DNA of 64,000 nucleotides from Amborella trichopoda (GCF_000471905.2 NW_006499583.1:492262-556261), one strand, 5' to 3'; shown: positions 12,236-24,639, counted from the first letter of the stretch. The notes: generated from the letters alone by a model not told the origin. Program-made: numbers and translations.

Positions 12236-12366
12236 AATGTGGTCCAAAAGTCAATATCAAATCTCCGGCAATGTGCTATTGGGGTCCAAAAGTCAACGTC
12301 AAATCCAAAAGTCAATATCAAATCTCCTGCAATGTGCTATTGGGGTCCAAAAGTCAACGGCAAATC
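12236..12366. repeat. Short tandem array (gtccaaaagtcaa)
   Basis: Units containing ggtccaaaagtcaatatcaa and gcaatgtgctattggggtcc are repeated about twice, with extra partial copies of ccaaaagtcaa(t/c)(a/g)tcaaat. It directly follows the larger minisatellite and may share its origin. Confidence 0.7.
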
Positions 12367-12689
12367 TGGTCAAAATGATTTTTGTGTAGGGGAAGGGCAT
12401 TTTTATCTAAAAAAATAAATTTTCTTCCTTGGGTATTTGCATAGAAAGTTTGTTTTGGATAAAAAAAGTGAAAAAAAAAGTTAAGTTTGGGATAAGTTGC
12501 ATAGAAAGTGTTGTATTCAAGTTTTTTTTTATTTATAATTTTCCTAAAAAATGATGCAATATTTTTATCTCCCTTAAAAAATATCTGGTTTAAAAAAAGG
12601 GTGCGGTTGATAGACCTGAGGCTATAAACAAACAAATTAAAGCCCATTTTCAAATAGTGTTGAGAAATATGGTTTCTATATTGGATATC

Positions 12690-12880
12690 TTTGTGACAAC
12701 CTAAAATATATTTCTATCTCTAATTATAAAATTTAAAGCTTAAAAAATAGTATAGATCAAGCAGATCTATGAAAACATAAAATTCTTGAAAATTGACGGC
12801 CAAAAAATGAATTTAAAGATATTTGGACATCAAAACAACTCTTTTAGTGAAAGTTTGGAGGTACACTCTAATTTGATGTT
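12690..12880 (-). mobile_element. Partial copy of the 376-bp element family (inverted)
   Basis: The segment ctctaattataaaattta...agatcaagcagatctatg matches, in reverse orientation, the AT-rich core of the element at 20763-21138. Only the core is recognisable; the aaggttgcaacctt end is missing. Because the shared sequence is AT-rich, the match is less certain than between the other two copies. Confidence 0.45.
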
Positions 12881-12884
12881 TTGA

Positions 12885-13980
12885 GCCTAGTCTAAACTTT
12901 TCCCTGAATAAAATATGGCGAATGCTTGTTGGAGGGCCTCGAAACCCCAATAACCTCTCTCTGTCTCTCTCGTCTACAGTAAATCTGACCTCTTAAAACA
13001 AGAGTTTTACGAGTGAGGATTGAAATTTCTTGAAGTTGTAGGTAGGAGTATAGGGTGATATGTTGTTGGCGAGTGGTGGTGTGTACCCTTTGGGAGTAAT
13101 AATTGTGTTGAGAAAACGTATAATAAGACTCTTTATTTTTTGTACATGACGTCACAATATAACTTTATCTATATGATGCAAAATTAGGCCAGATTAGGTT
13201 TAAAATTTATAAAATTATTTCAAATTTTGTGATGTACAATCATTAAATTTCATGTTTGATGGTTAAAAGTGATTGTAACTCTTTTATAAAAAAAACAAAA
13301 TCTTATATTAAGCAATCTTGGTCATGTTTATAACTGAGAATCGACCAAACTGAAGAAGACTGCGAAACAAATTAGACAATATTGACTGAGATAGTGGGTA
13401 TTTCTGATAAGATTGGATAGAGTAGATAGGGTAAGAGGTGCATGGCTCTTATTTTTGGAGAGAACGGCAAAACAAAAGAGAGATTGAAGGGAAGGCTCTT
13501 GTAAGAGAGATAAAAAATTAGGTTATGGATCCTAAGTTCCTACTCCCTCAAGTTTTGATAAGCCTAGATTATGTGCATCATTAATTTTATTTAAGATAGA
13601 TTGTCTTGTTTAAAATAAATATACTCCGGATATTATTCTTTAATTACTTAAGTTTGGAAAAGTATTATATGAATCAGATGGCGCATGCGGTCCCCTGATC
13701 ATCCAACATCCATCTTAAGATGGATGTCGAGAAAAATGCACACAAAACAAATGGTGCAAGAAAACATAAAAAAAATAAATTTGAAATTTAAAATTTTGTT
13801 TTCTTTTTTCATATCCTAATCACTATGATCTATATCATGAACCACTTAAAAATTTAAATTCAAAATCCATATCGAAGATGGATTTCATTGGGGGGACACA
13901 CATGTACATGTGAAGCAGGGGACTCATAGAAACCACATCCTTTAACTCCTTTGTTTTTTGGTATGTATTTTGTATATTGT
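12885..13980. other. Intergenic stretch, no supported gene
   Basis: AT-rich DNA with short open frames only. A minus-strand frame at 12892-13155 has no recognisable domain. A short CT run occurs near 12955-12971. Nothing else is visible up to the LINE2 target site. Confidence 0.55.
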
Positions 13981-14059
13981 ATAATATTGTTTAGGTTTTT
14001 TTTTTTTTGACAAGAGTATTGAATATTATTAGATAAGTGGAATAATTACAATGTAAATA

Positions 14060-17000
14060 TTAAAGCAAATTAGAAGAAACAACCAAAGAATATAATGAAA
14101 CATCCTTATTGGCTAAATCATCGGCAATAGAATTTGCTTCCCTGTAGACATGGTTGAAAGTATACCTGCTGTTCGAAGAGAGATCCTGAACTTGCAGCCA
14201 TAATGACCGAATCCGCCAAGGCGTTCTAGATAGACAATTGCACCCGTTGATAACATTAATTGAATCACCTTCAATTAGTAAATTATTCCCCGAGCCTTTC
14301 TCTTTCCAAATCAACAAACCTTGTAGCAAGGCCATCTCCGTGTGGTTAGCAATGACATCTCCACAAGGGGTAGATTAGAGTACCCTTATAATATCTAAAT
14401 ATACCTCCCACCCCCGCACGACCCGGATTATCAAATGAAGAGGCATCAAAATTGAGTTTATAACAAACCAAAGATGGTGGAACCCATATACACTGAGGCC
14501 TAACCTAAATAGTTTTCTGAAGAACCAGATTAGTAAGATTATTCTCAACATCGATCCTAGAGATACCTCAACCTTCCTTGTCTCCCTAAACCAATTCCAA
14601 GTGGTGAACAAAACATTGTTTTTTAACTCTATTAAATCCAAAGCCACCCCATAAAAAACCCTGCGATTCCTCTCTAACCATAACAGTTATAAAATAGCTC
14701 ATCTTAGGATATCCCATATCAAACCTCCAATTTTCGGCATCCCACACAATTTCATATGACTCATCAGATGAAAAACCGAAGAAGGTAATGGCAAAAACAA
14801 GCCTGCTTGTTGCATTGCCCAAACACCACAAATGAAAAATGTATGGACAATGCAAAAAGAAGTGATCAACATTCTCCTCATCTTTTTTGTAAAATAGACA
14901 TACATTAACAATGATCATACCTCTTTTTCTCAAATTATTAGTCCAAAGAATTTTATTTTATGCACGGATCCAAATAAAGATTTGTACTTTATATGGTATA
15001 CGCCATTTCCAGATATCCTTCAGGTGAGGTTGGTTCCAACGAATTCGGTCATGAAACAATAGAGATGATAAACATATTAAGCTGAGTAAATCCCATCCGT
15101 TTCTAACGCTCATATAACTTCGTCATTTGCAATGTTTGAGAAGTTCTTCATATTGATTCATAGCACTACAAGGTAACCTACTGTAAATGCAATTAACATT
15201 CCATACTACTAATTTCCCATTTGAAACTCCCATCTCATTAACCTTGGCCATACGTTGGGCACTTCTAAGAAAAAGATCTGGATATAGAAACTTAAGAGGC
15301 ATATCAACAACCCACTTATAATGCCAAAACAGAATGTTATCCCCCTTGCCAACTGTTCATCGAGAATTGCTAAGAACAAAATATCTCAAAGAGTTTATAC
15401 CTTTCCACATAAAAGACTGTTCACCACCATGTCTACTAGCAATAACATTAAAATAAGGATCCATTCCATATTTAGATTGAAGTATTTCTTTCCATATGCA
15501 GTCATTATTTTTCAAAGCACGCCACCACTATTTTGCAATTAAAGCTTGATTAACCAATTTCAGTCTACGGATACCCAAACCCCCTTCAATCTTTGGTGTA
15601 CGTACTTTATGCCAACTCACAAGATGAAATTTTTTAACATCTTTTTTTGATCCCCGAAGAAAATTTTGCATCATTTCTCAATCTGCTTAATTGCATCACC
15701 AGGCATAAATAATAACGACATTTGGTATTTAGGCAGATTGGATAAAGATGATTTAATCAGGGTAACTCTTCCCCCTAAAGACAAATGTTTGGCCTTCCAA
15801 ATACCGAATTTTTGATTTGCACGTTTTACTACAGATTCCTAAATTTCCTTCGTCAGTCTACCAGCTGATAGAGGCATTCTCAAGTATGTAATAGGAAAAA
15901 ATTCCTTCTTGCATTGCATAATCCCCGCCATATAATTAACCACCACATCTTGACAACACACACCAATAATTGATGTTTTGGTGAAATTGACCTAGTGGCG
16001 TAATGTAATCTCATTGCATCTAAGAAATCTCTAATGTTCATAATTTGGTTCACATTTGCCCTACAAAATAATAATGTATCATTTACATACTGAAGATGGG
16101 AGATGACTGGACCATCAGAGTTCACTTGAAATCTAGTAAAACACTGCCTTTGAACCATATTGTTAATCATCAGACTAAAAGCCTCTCCTATTAAAGTGAA
16201 AATGAATGGAGAGAGAGGATCCCCTTGTCTAGTACCTTTTGTGGTTTTAAAAAGGCCCTTAGGACTACCATTAACAAGGAGCGAAAACTGGGTTGAAGAA
16301 AGACATCCATATATCAATTTCTTCCAATTTTGGCCAGAACCCATATAATAATGGATTTCATCCAAAACCCCCCACTCCACGCTATCATATACCTTCTCCA
16401 TATCAAGTTTAATCAAAACCCCAAGTAGCCTATATCGTGACCTTGCATGAGTACACTCCTAGGCTATTAAAACCCCATCCATTATCATTCTCCCTATTAT
16501 CAAAGCAGATTGACTTCCCAAAATAATGGTAGGTTTCACTCTTTTTAGTCTGTCAGCCAATACCTTTGAGACAATCTTATACCTAGTTAAAAAATTGATT
16601 GGCTGAATATCATTAATACCCAAAATTGTGGTTTTTTAGGAAATTAAAACAATAAAAGTAAAATTTATACCCCTATTCAGAAATCTAGTTTTGCATAAAT
16701 TCGTTAACCATCATCAATAAATCATCCTGCAATAAAGGCCAAAACTTATGGAAGAATAATAGGAAACCATCCGGCCCAAGAGCTTTGTCTCCAAGTAAAG
16801 AAAAAACATATCTCAACTCCTCCATATCAACCCCCCTCTCTAAATCAAGGGCAACATTATGGGGAAGGACTTTAAAAGGAGTTCCCTTTAAGTGGACTTT
16901 ATAAGGAAGTTCACTTGAGAAAGCCTTTTGAAAGTGTCTAATAAATTCTCCTTCCCAACCTATAGTATCATTTGGGTCAACTCCATCAAAAGAAATCTCT

Positions 17001-19878
17001 GAAATGTCATTTTGTTGTCGTCTAGCATTATCAATTGAATGACAAAAATTTGGTGTTTTAAGTCTCCTTCTTTCAACCACTTAACTCTAGTTCTCTGTAT
17101 CTAATAAATCTCATCCATCCTCATAAGTTCATGCATATGGTTACTCAGATTCACTATATCATTCGCCACTTCTACTAAAAGAACCCCACTATTCTCCATT
17201 GCAATATCAATATCACGGATATGACTAGCTGTGTTTTCAATATCATCCTCTATACTGAAATTCTAGTCCCTTTTGGATTGCAATAAATTTTGTTTAATCA
17301 ACATTTTAAAAGTCTGAAACCGACCCATCTTCCCACAACAATACTTGTCCATGCATTTCTGATAACATCGATGAATATTTTCTCCTTCAGCCACACAACT
17401 TCCATTCTGAACGGCCTATGCCCATTAAAAACATTTTCAGTTTGAAGATGGATATATGATATGAAGAAAATCTCCCCAAAGCAGTCACTTGTGCTAAAGG
17501 CAATCGTATTTTCCAAGGGTTTGATACAAGAATCTATCCAACTTACTCAAAGTTAGATGATGGACACTATTCTTAGTCCAAGTGAATTAAGCACCATTAA
17601 GAGGAAGATCAATAAGTTCATTATGCTATATGAAAGAATTAAAAAGACGCATTGGATAATTCATGGGCAAATTTGAAGAAGATTCATCAAACCATCGAAT
17701 AAAATTGAAATCCCCTCTCACACAAACAAGAAGTCCACAATATGGAATTAGATCCAAGATATAAAAAAGAAAGCGTTTTAACAAGATATCATTGGGTCCA
17801 TATATATTAAGGAATAACCTTTTAAAGGAACAAAAAAGCCCTTCCAAAACAATCCCCAAATTCTATCCTGAACCAAAATATCCATAGTATTAAAAACTAA
17901 GGAATCCTCTGTTGGGTATGGGTGGCTATTAAAGGCCTTATGGTGCTTGTAATTGAACTTTTGATATAATGGAACATAAACTTGGTGGAAGTGTGGTCCT
18001 GTGTTGACCATACTTAGCAAATGATGTTTGTTGATACTGTACAAAGCTTGACATGTCAGGCTAGTCATTGGGAAAAACCCATGTTACCTATGCATAGAGA
18101 TTAAACTGATATGGATTATAATGTGTTGTCCCTTGATGAGGTCGGAGTATGCCCGAATGAGTGAGCCGATGTGGCCCTTATATGTGATGGAGGCCTTCAA
18201 AGCTGGGATCAAGCCTCACTTACATACCATCACACGACATGTACATATGATAGTCGTTTCGGGAAAGAGAACCACTTTTCGTGGTGAAGCTTGTGCAAGT
18301 GTGAGAGATTACCTCTATGCATAGTAGAACTGTGGTCGTATCAGGTCTATCTGACTTTGGTACGTCTATAAGAGAGAACCTGAAATCCACAAACTGTAAG
18401 TACGACCCCTTACCCATTCGATGACTTTGTTAACCCACTTATGAGCTCCTATGATAGACTGTGGGTCATAAGAAACACTTGGTCAATTTGAGAAAGCAAG
18501 TGTGGACCATAGTCCACAGTAGAAGGTGGAGTGCCTCAATTGTTATTTGAATTTTTTTGAATATCTAGGTATTTTATTTATGAAATTTGGATTTATAAAA
18601 ATATAAATATTGGTTTTACATTGATTTAATTATTCAAATATGGATTTATGAATTTTTAAAATCATAATATTTTTAAAAATAATTTAATATTGCATGAGAA
18701 GCTCAAATATGCATATGGGCCCACAATGGAAATTTGGTGGAAGTGCCACCTAGGCGTGCCCCATCTTATGGAACCATTCCTTTGTTGTATCAGGCTCATG
18801 GCTTGAGGGTGAAGAAAGCTTGTGGTCTAGAAACTTTTTATTTGAAGGGAGCTTTGAAATTGAATAAGAAAAGTGTGAGAAGGCTTGTGCATAAAAATAA
18901 AAAAGCATAATATTATTATAGATATTTTTTTGAAATTATTTAAATTAATTGATGGGAAAATAGTTTAGAAAATGAGGGATAAAAGTTCTAGTACCTTCCA
19001 TATGATCTTGATGATCTATCTATAGAATGGAAGACTCATATCTCTCACCCCACAAGTCACCTAAGATCAATGATGCATCTTCAATCTCACTAGAAGAGGC
19101 AAGCCATAGAAAAAGACTAAGAAACCTAAACCCCTTGTGCCCCAATACCCAGATCTCACGCATCTCATCTCCTCTCTCTCTCTCCCATAGAAACACGCCC
19201 CACTTAATTTGTTTCTCTCTCATCTCTCATCTCTCACATGGTCTAATGGTTAAAGGGTTTTAGTAATGAGATGCTAGCTCTTTCAAATAGGTTATCAAAG
19301 GGTTAAAGCTTTAGTTTGATATCTAAGTTTTGAAAGGAGTTCATGTTCCATTGGAGGATTTGACCTATTTGATTTCCCATGTTTGAGATTGAAGGTTGAT
19401 CCCACGCCATTGGAAGATAGTGACGCAGTGTGGCGTGCAATAAACACGGGTGAAGTAATCTCCTAGGTGTATTTATTTCTTATGTCTTTTGTTATTTCCA
19501 AACATAATATTATGATTTTCTTTGATTAATAAAAAAGAGGTTTTAATGACATCAAGTTTTAGATCCTAGATTTATTTTCTTTATTTCTTTTCAAGTCAAT
19601 TTATATACACCGGCTAAATCACATAAGTCCAACTTTCAAATACACCACAAACCCTCCTAAGAACCTATTGTATCTATCCTAGCAAAATGATTAGAACCCC
19701 TTCCCCAAATAAAATGCACATACTTGACATCAACACTAGGAAGCTTCGTTTCTTGAAGAATGAGAATGTCCGGCCCCGCCTTCCTAACCAAAAAGGACAA
19801 TTCCTTCTTTATGTGCATACTCCCTAATCCTCGAGCATTCCAGCTAATGATCTTCATTTGATTTTGAGGATTGGCCAA
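14060..19878 (-). pseudogene. LINE2 ORF2 (endonuclease, RT, zf-RVT, RNase H), broken
   Basis: The endonuclease start MKIISWNARGLG is at about 19855; after the LTR-like insertion the domain continues with IYGPND and CVRGDFNFIRWFDE (about 17710-17820). The RT has KLDMEKVYDSVEW, TRQGDPLSPF and an active site read as YVND at 16078-16089, so the first catalytic Asp of the Y-x-DD motif is Asn. The fingers region is at 16685-17080 (KALGPDGFLLFF). A zf-RVT-like part (about 14840-14890) and an RNase H domain (14060-14335; IEGDS, FNHVYREANSIADDLAN) follow. Stops and frameshifts are frequent. ORF1 ends at 19881, just before this ORF. Confidence 0.85.
17900..19650. mobile_element. LTR-like insertion within LINE2 ORF2
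   Basis: About 1.75 kb of non-LINE sequence splits the endonuclease domain of LINE2. It begins near 17910 with TGTTGGGTATGGG, the style of a Copia LTR start, and contains no coding domain I can recognise, so a solo LTR is the simplest reading. Neither the far end nor a 5-bp duplication could be fixed by eye: the endonuclease frame fades out between about 19620 and 19660. A SINE-free non-coding insertion of another class is also possible. Confidence 0.45.
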
Positions 19879-19880
19879 AC

Positions 19881-22000
19881 CTAGTGATAGGGGAAGTCAT
19901 CAGCAAGGCCGTTACTGTCATCATCACTGCTAAGGATCATTGGTTCAAAGTTAGAACATGTAGATCTCCCCGCATCTTTTCTGGCCATGGACTTAGCAGC
20001 TAAACGTGTCGAGAATTTCATGCCCTTCATAGGAGCTTTCCCTTTAGATTTGGCAGTCACCATCTCCCCCACCACAGTCTCAATAGCTTCCAAAACAAAT
20101 TGATCATTCCCAAACTTGGCATTATCTTCTGGAAAACTGCCCTTCCGGCATAGCTTCTCCAAAGTCCACACCCATGACTTTGACCATGTCAACATACTCT
20201 TGATCCACAGCCGAAAATTATAAATGTCCTCCATTATTTGGTAAACAACAATCCCTTAATCGTGTATTTAAGTCACTGCGACCTGGTTTACATCAGGCAT
20301 TTCCAACACTTCCTGTGCAGCATTTACAACAGGCATTTCCAACACCTCTTGCGCAACACTAACAAGCTCCATCACATTCATAGGATGAATAAAATCAACT
20401 TCATCGTCCTATCATACATCCATCTGATCACCATATGAAAGGGAAACCGAGTCGGGAGGTGGGAAAATAATTTCATGGTTATCCCCAACATCATCAAGAA
20501 CAATTATGGGTAAACCTTGAGCGATCATTTTTTGTAAAGCAAATTTAACCATGCCAAAAAATCCACTTCTTTAATACGTTTTGGTCTGCAAAAGTGTTCA
20601 AAATCTTCTAACTTATTTGATATTCCTTCTATTCCTCTCCCTGCAACACCATTTCCGGTTTGAGATGGGGTAACCAAGCCACCAATATTCTTTCTAAAAA
20701 GTATGACCCTTTAGAAACAACCGTATTCTTTCTATTACCGGGCGGCCGCAGCTTTTGAAATAGGAAAAAGTTTATATAAGGTTGCAACCTTAAAATAGAA
20801 TTAAAGATGCACTTCAAAAATCATCCGAAAAATGCTTTTTTAAGGTTGAAAAACCCTCTAATTGATCATCTAGATATTGAGATGTATGAATATGAAAAGA
20901 AAAAAAAAAAAGATTTTGAGTATAAAAAATAGTGCATTTTGCAACCTATTATCTACATCATCTATTTTCAAGATTTTTACATGTTTATAGATCTACTTGA
21001 TTTTTTATATTTTTTAAATTTAAAATTTTATAATTAGATATGAAAATATATTTTGAGATAATTATAATAATTGTTTATACCAAAATTGTATTTTATGATA
21101 AAATCTGGAAGTGCTTTTTAATTGGATTGTTTAAGGTCTTTGAAATATTGTAGGCATCCATTGATAAACCCAAATATTCCCCTGATTCATCCATGTGTCC
21201 TTGTTCATTGACCGCATTGGAGGCAATGCTTTAGAAGCTCTGCGTTGAGGATCTCCAATTCCCCTTGAATCATTGTTATAAGCGGGCTTGGATATTACAT
21301 CAATCCAAAAACTTTTATCTTTCCCATGATTGGGACCACACCGTTCCCTTCTTTTAGTTCTCCACGATGGACCTTCCACGGCAAGGTCAATTAAAAAAAT
21401 CTTCTTAATTAATAGACGAACGAACATTTTTTAAAAAACGGCGAAAACCGGTTTCAGAAAAGATAGATCATAGCCTTTTCAAAGCATCCCAATGCACACA
21501 TAAAAAGTCCCCACAAAGATTCCCCATATGTTGAAAAACAGATCGGCTTGTTTTTGTAGGAGAGAAAAATTGGTCACTACTTTTCTCAGAATCGAGGGTT
21601 AAAAGTTTCTCGTATTCTCCAAAAACCGAATATTCAAATATACGTTTGACGTCAAAATCGGATCTTAGAAAAGAGAATAACTTATTATTACCCAACCATT
21701 TCGCATTTGGTGTGATACGACAAACCCCAATGCTCACTTTGTCCAATCCCCAGACCATTAAAATCATCCAGCTGTGGGGAGAAAAGGATCCAACCACACA
21801 AAAGACAACACATGCTTTATCGATTCACTGACATCATCCTTCTTAAGAAGAATTGATGGAATAACCTCACAAACCAATCCTTCGTTACCATCCATCCGTC
21901 CTTCTTTCTCAGTTTTAACTCAACAAGAAGCACACGCGCAATGGAGTGAGAAAATGAGCAACGACTAAACTCTCCTTCTTTCCCGCTAGTGTTCTCCAAT
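19881..22000 (-). pseudogene. LINE2 ORF1 (DUF4283-like), broken and interrupted
   Basis: Open segments at 21468-21797 (FLRSDFDVKRIFEYSVFG, NLCGDFLCVHWDALKRL), 21131-21427 and 19881-20234 represent the N-terminal nucleic-acid-binding part, a polar middle and the C-terminus next to ORF2. The 376-bp element at 20763-21138 splits it; deleting that element plus one 9-bp target copy joins ...MPTIFQ directly to KLRPPGN... in one frame. Stops and frameshifts elsewhere show it is dead. The probable start lies near 22050, just inside the 5' end of the element. Confidence 0.7.
20763..21138 (+). mobile_element. 376-bp non-coding insertion (copy A) with 9-bp target duplication
   Basis: Flanked by an exact 9-bp repeat tttgaaata at 20754-20762 and 21139-21147, and removing it restores the LINE2 ORF1 frame, so both borders are well supported. 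The left part (gtttatataaggttgcaacc) is shared with 23346-23700, and the AT-rich right part with 23600-23680 and, inverted, 12690-12880. A 9-bp duplication fits Mutator-like elements, but I do not see clear terminal inverted repeats, so the class is uncertain. Confidence 0.75.
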
Positions 22001-22082
22001 GGGTGCTACTCCACTGCCACTCTCTCTGTAATCTACCTTTCTAACGTTCTCCATTTGCCATCGGTCGAATAATATTCTTTAG

Positions 22083-22870
22083 CTATTTAAATTTTTGGGC
22101 GAATTGGGTGAATTCCAACTATTTTTTATATTCCCAACTATTAATTTCATTAAAATATTAAATTATTAGGGATAAGAAGTAAAGCAAAATGTTCGTTCCA
22201 TAGGATGGATGTAGATTCTGTCAATGGAAAGTTCTGCATTTTTTATAGTGGCCGAACCAGCCTTTCAAATATCCAGTCTGGATCGGCAAGTTAGCAATTC
22301 AGATTAGCCAATCCATTTGATTGTTTGGAATGAGAATCAGTTTAAAGAGGTAAATGATTGTTTGGAATGAGAATCAGTTTAAAGAGGTAAATAATAATTT
22401 TAAATTTGAAAAAAAAAAGTTCCTTTTATTTGAATGTTTAGAATTTTATAATTAAATATTAAAATAAATTCTCGAGCCATCCTAATAAGATGCGCATTGC
22501 TTTAACTATTTAAGATGGCTACCTCATTCAAACCTCTCATCATCTTAAAGCCGTGGATCATTTATGAACCTAGGTCCTTAAAGTAGAGCCAGGTTTAACG
22601 GATGATGAGCCCTAACTAAAGATACATACCGCTAGAAGGCTGGAAGACGTACATACAGAAGGCTGATTCCCCTGAAAGGTCCAAAAGTTTGTGTCCTAGG
22701 GAACATTCTATTCTTACGTCACGACACCTCAAAAGTCACTATTGGAGTGAGAGAGAGTGTCCTCAAAAGGTTCTAAAACCATTCCATGATCATTCAAATA
22801 AGATTTGGTTAGCCTATCCACAAGATTTTTAAATCCCTTACACCAATTTGGTAGTATTTTTGGGTTTGAA
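22083..22870. other. Intergenic stretch with one tandem duplication
   Basis: No gene is supported. A 38-bp unit (tgattgtttggaatgagaat with cagtttaaagaggtaaa) is repeated in tandem at about 22319-22392. The rest is unremarkable AT-rich DNA. Confidence 0.6.
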
Positions 22871-22879
22871 AATATTTAA

Positions 22880-23162
22880 TGGCATGTTTAGTTCACGTGA
22901 AAATATTTTTATGTGAAAAAATTTCCCAGGAAATATTTTCACATGAAAAAATTTCCCAAGAAATATTTTCACATGAAAAACTTTCCTCATGTGGTTAGGT
23001 ATGAGAATATTTTTATACCAATTAGTTGGTAATTGATATGCAAAGATGTACTAGGATCAATTGATGTGAATGTATTCCCCCACGTAACCACATGAGACAA
23101 TTCTATCACCTAAAAATATTTCTCATGAAATACTAATATTTTCCCGCAACACAAACACACCA
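22880..23162. mobile_element. Tourist-like (PIF/Harbinger) MITE, 283 bp
   Basis: The 3-bp repeat TAA flanks it at 22877-22879 and 23163-23165. The ends are inverted repeats: the left starts TGGCATGTTTAGTTCACGTG and the complement of the right starts TGGTGTGTTTGTGTTGCGGG, both followed by AAAATATT. Size, 3-bp TAA duplication and T/G-rich ends fit Tourist-like MITEs. A short internal repeat (aaatttcccaggaaatattt / aaatttcccaagaaatattt) is present. Non-coding. Confidence 0.75.
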
Positions 23163-23339
23163 TAAGTGTACTTCAAAATAATATATCTTTCGTTTTATAG
23201 TGTTTTGGAAAGTGTTAAGGCTTAGAAATTGTGTTATCTTATATGTAGAGGGATAAGTAACGAGTTATTTATCCCACATTGAAGATTTGGACGAGAGAAG
23301 CCACATTTAAATATATGGATATTTTTTTCACTTGTATTC

Positions 23340-23700
23340 TGAGAAAGAAAAAGTTTATATAAGGTTGCAACCTTACACCTTTGAGGAAACGTGCATCTCA
23401 CAAATCTTACAGTGGAGAGTGTTCCCACATAAGAGAACCCTCCAACTGATCATCTCGACCTTGAGATGAATGGACATGGAGAAAAAAAAGAATTTCAAGT
23501 TTAAAAAATAGTACATTTGGTAAAAAGTCTGATCATCTCGACCTTGAGATGAATGGACATGGAGAAAAAAAAGAATTTCAAGTTTAAAAAATAGTACATT
23601 TAGTAAAAAGTTATATGGACTATATCTTTTCAAGATTTTCAAGTGTTTATTGATCTGCTCGATCTACCGAAATGATATCTCTAAGTAAATTTTATAAGTG
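23340..23700 (+). mobile_element. 376-bp element family, copy B with internal duplication
   Basis: Shares gaaaaagtttatataaggtt and the following gcaacctta with copy A at 20763, then aaccctc-aa-tgatcatct and the AT-rich right half. Unlike copy A it contains an exact-length 83-bp tandem duplication (23447-23529 and 23530-23612; unit starts tgatcatctcgaccttgaga). Its borders and target duplication are not resolved. Confidence 0.65.
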
Positions 23701-24030
23701 CACCTAACTTGTACAATATAAGGAGGCAATCTTATACAAACCTCACCCTTCTAAGAATCAAAAGGATGGAAGACCTATTTGGACCGCATAGTGTGTGAAT
23801 GAGTACCATGGGAGAAGGCGAGGCGCTTAATGGCACACTTCGCACTTTACATGTTCACACAGCCCCTTGCCCGGGCACGTATGTGGGCCACAACTCGCTC
23901 TATCGTTTATTGGACGCAATTAGTTTGGCTGCAATTGCACTATTACATACCACGGTGAAAGCAAGAATTTGGGAAGCAGCGTGTCCACTGTACTAAAATA
24001 ATTTGAATACGGTTAGCGTGACGGTTGGGG
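23700..24030. other. Intergenic stretch, no supported gene
   Basis: Comparatively GC-rich stretch with one short plus-strand open frame (23799-23996) lacking any recognisable domain. It adjoins the Copia LTR remnant and could be degraded LTR sequence. Confidence 0.4.
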
Positions 24031-24039
24031 TATAGTTGT

Positions 24040-24490
24040 TGAGCGGGCGTGTTGGGACATTTGGCCATAGTTATAACCATTGAATAGGCACATCCAACGG
24101 TTATTAGTTGTTGATGGTAACCGTTGGGTTTCTGACAGTCGCAATGTTTCAAGTGAACAGTCACTTCCAAAGGGCATTAAAAAATCTGTAAGTGGGTTCT
24201 TTTTTCCCAGCTTTAGATTTAGCTTTATTCTCTCTCTACCCAATTTTCTCACTATCCAATTTTCAAATTTATTTTCTCTAAAACAATAAACTTTGGTGCA
24301 TACCATGGGATTTTGCTTTGTATGCATTGAACCTAGAAACGAATTTGATACCTTCTATTTTCATGTATCCCAGTGATAAATTCGCTCAATTTATGTACAT
24401 TGGTTACAACATACAATGAGGCAAATATTGTCTTGAGCGTGCTTTTGCATACCTGAAAATTTTTCAGGAAGGAATTCGTTAAATTTTTTT
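24040..24490 (+). mobile_element. Copia LTR-like remnant (copy 1)
   Basis: Matches 53366-53830 along most of its length: acatttggcc, then aatgtttcaagt-aacagtca, gggttctttttt, ctctctaccca, a methionine-like gcatgcattgaacctag and gctcaatttatg. The interior looks like an LTR with promoter followed by a leader. Copia pol sequence begins about 150 bp downstream, so this is probably the 5' LTR of the same, internally deleted, element; the pairing is inferred from order only. Confidence 0.55.
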
Positions 24491-24639
24491 GCTCCATTTC
24501 ACCTTCTTTTATAACAATTCAAATGATGTTAAGAGAAATGAAGCTGATAAATATATGTATAGTAAACAAGTAAATTATAATATGTTTATGTGTAAACTAT
24601 ATGCTCATTTTTTGTTATAATCTAAAAATTGTTGAGGAA

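Larger units (their letters stand above)
13995..22068 (-). mobile_element. LINE2: near full-length L1-type LINE with target-site duplication
   Basis: Minus-strand LINE of about 8.1 kb including later insertions. Its 3' end is a T run on the plus strand at about 13996-14009, i.e. a poly(A) tail. The sequence ATAATATT(G/C)TTTAG flanks it at 13981-13994 and 22069-22082 (13 of 14 identical), fitting a target-site duplication of about 14 bp. Order from 22068 downward: ORF1, endonuclease, RT, zf-RVT, RNase H, poly(A). Two later insertions lie inside (17900-19650 and 20763-21138). All frames are broken. Confidence 0.87.

Noticed and set aside
22870-23000. Heat-shock-like or regulatory repeat (aaatttccc/ggaaatattt)
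   Set aside because: The words are internal repeats of a Tourist-like MITE and are explained by it.
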